64,000 nucleotides of DNA from Salmonella enterica subsp. houtenae serovar Houten. GTDB lineage: Bacteria; Pseudomonadota; Gammaproteobacteria; Enterobacterales; Enterobacteriaceae. Position 1 is the first letter of the stretch. Each line of letters begins with the position of its first letter. Position numbers and translations under genes: made by a program. The notes under the pieces are model-generated. The model saw nothing but the letters and a program-made list of their open reading frames with translations. It made no database searches and was not told the origin of the DNA. Of the stretch, positions 62,767-64,000 are shown one piece after another. The stretch spans positions 3,720,001 to 3,784,000 of the forward strand of contig LS483478.1 of the NCBI GenBank assembly GCA_900478215.1. The letters are read 5' to 3'.

Positions 62767-64000
62767 CAGGCAAATTTACGTTGTTCGCCATTACCGGCGA
62801 TGTTGCTGACACAGCGTCCGCAGATATCTGCATGTTCCGCCACCTTGCCGACATCAGTAGTGTAGTGCCAGCAGCGCGGACACTTATCACCCTCGGCACG
62901 CGTTACCACTGCCTGAACTGTCGTATTACCAGCATTGTACTGAATATTTTCATCATCAATACCCCCCGGCTGCTCAGAAATCACGAACTGGGACGTAATG
63001 AAGATAAATCTGACCTCTTCACCCAACAGTTTCAGCTTCTCGATCGTACCGTTAGCATCGTCAGCATATTTCAGCGTCACTTTTGCTTCCAGATTCGATT
63101 TGATGCCATTGGCTTTCTGATTTTCCAGCTCTTTGTTGACCTGGTCCTTGATATAGCGGACATCATCCCAGAATGCGTCATTAAATTCTTCATTCTCTTC
63201 CAGGCCAAACAACCCGTCGTACCATTCGCCGGTGAAGACATATTTTTCACGCTCGCCCGGCAGGTAGCCCCAGATTTCATCAGCCGTGAAGGACATGATC
63301 GGCGCCATCCAACGGACCAGCGCCTCTGCGATATGATACAGCGCGGTCTGGCAGCTACGACGCGCGACGCTATCGGCCTTCGCGGTATACTGACGGTCTT
63401 TAATGATATCGAGGTAGAACGAGCCCATTTCAACAGAGCAGAAGCGCATCAGGCGCTGTACCACTTCATGGAAGTCGTAAGCTTCGTATGCCTTCAAAAT
63501 CTCTTCCTGCGCCGTTTTCGCGCAGCCCACCGCCCAGCGATCCAGCACGACCATCTCTTCCGGTTTGACCATATCGGTGGCCGGATTGAAGCCATTGAGG
63601 TTCGCCAGCAGGAAGCGCGCGGTATTACGGATACGACGATAGCTATCGGCGGCACGTTTGAGGATCTCGTCAGAGACCGCCATTTCGCCGGTATAGTCAG
63701 TAGATGCCACCCACAGACGCAGGATATCCGCGCCCAGTTTATTCATCACATCCTGCGGCGACACGGTGTTACCGATGGATTTGGACATCTTGCGCCCCTG
63801 ACCATCGACGGTGAAGCCGTGAGTCAGTACCTGGCGGTATGGCGCTTTGCCTTTCATCGCCACGCTAATCATCAGGGAGGACATAAACCAGCCGCGATGC
63901 TGGTCAGACCCTTCCAGATACATATCGGCAGCGTGACCGGCGAATTCCGGGCACGCGTCAACCACGGAATAACTGGTGGAACCGGAATCAAACCAGACAT
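62766..64000 (-). CDS. ileS: Isoleucyl-tRNA synthetase, C-terminal part (runs off the window)
   Basis: The frame is open to the window edge and begins in VWFDSGSTSYSVVDACPEF; about 411 of roughly 940 residues are present. IleS charges tRNA-Ile. The class I KMSKS motif is in GRKMSKSIGNTVSP. The C-terminal zinc finger is CPRCWHY plus CGRCVSN near the end. The stretch after EWYDGLFGL and before the zinc finger differs strongly from E. coli but matches what I recall of Salmonella IleS. lspA follows with a 1-nt overlap. Confidence 0.95.
   Translation of the reverse strand, partial: VWFDSGSTSYSVVDACPEFAGHAADMYLEGSDQHRGWFMSSLMISVAMKGKAPYRQVLTHGFTVDGQGRKMSKSIGNTVSPQDVMNKLGADILRLWVASTDYTGEMAVSDEILKRAADSYRRIRNTARFLLANLNGFNPATDMVKPEEMVVLDRWAVGCAKTAQEEILKAYEAYDFHEVVQRLMRFCSVEMGSFYLDIIKDRQYTAKADSVARRSCQTALYHIAEALVRWMAPIMSFTADEIWGYLPGEREKYVFTGEWYDGLFGLEENEEFNDAFWDDVRYIKDQVNKELENQKANGIKSNLEAKVTLKYADDANGTIEKLKLLGEEVRFIFITSQFVISEQPGGIDDENIQYNAGNTTVQAVVTRAEGDKCPRCWHYTTDVGKVAEHADICGRCVSNIAGNGEQRKFA

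Overview
The window is about 64 kb of an enterobacterial chromosome, almost certainly Salmonella. Gene order follows the E. coli K-12 leu-ara-pol-kef-cai-car-ileS segment, read in the opposite direction. Salmonella markers are an IS200 copy, a 40-residue SgrT inside a 239-nt SgrS, a 281-residue AraC that lacks the K-12 tail, a Salmonella-type IleS C-terminus, and accessory genes in four core junctions. No caiE was found between caiD and caiF; a sulfatase gene lies there instead. I cannot name the species or serovar from sequence alone.

Layout. 1-2293: end of the leucine operon (leuB 3' end, leuC, leuD). 2431-6312: sugar-phosphate stress locus (setA, IS200, sgrS/sgrT, sgrR). 6345-9740: TPP riboswitch and thiBPQ thiamine transporter. 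9766-10533: yabI. 10650-12147: a small islet of two unrecognised coupled genes, flanked by 21-bp direct repeats that are copies of the araC 3' end. 12129-17330: araC and araBAD with a well conserved regulatory region. 17336-18413: one unrecognised gene and AT-rich DNA ending in the LexA box of polB. 18414-24517: polB, rapA, rluA. 24576-25388: djlA. 25642-32388: lptD-surA-pdxA-rsmA-apaG-apaH. 32535-35598: folA, kefC, kefF. 35698-37357: a small lipoprotein gene and yaaU. 37469-47819: divergent fixABCX and caiTABCD (anaerobic carnitine metabolism) around an intergenic region with paired CaiF-type sites. 48025-51716: Tat-exported sulfatase, small exported protein, caiF. 51999-56389: carB and carA. 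57116-58641: two tandem paralogues of a carbohydrate-binding-like protein behind a near-consensus CRP site. 58735-64000: dapB, rihC, ispH, fkpB, lspA and the 3' two-fifths of ileS.

How it works together. Most of the window is core metabolism: leucine, thiamine uptake, arabinose use, DNA repair polymerase, outer-membrane biogenesis, pyridoxal, ribosome maturation, folate, potassium efflux, carbamoyl phosphate and lysine. fixABCX supplies electrons for the crotonobetaine reduction run by the cai genes, under CaiF, FNR and CRP. The new material sits in the junctions. The most interesting is the araC islet: both of its genes change reading frame exactly at long poly-A tracts (A9 and A8), in opposite directions, and gene B also holds a hexanucleotide repeat. 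That pattern fits phase variation, transcriptional slippage or recent decay. Second is the CRP-linked tandem pair between carA and dapB. Third is an orphan plus-strand terminator near 50.55 kb that may end an undescribed small RNA.
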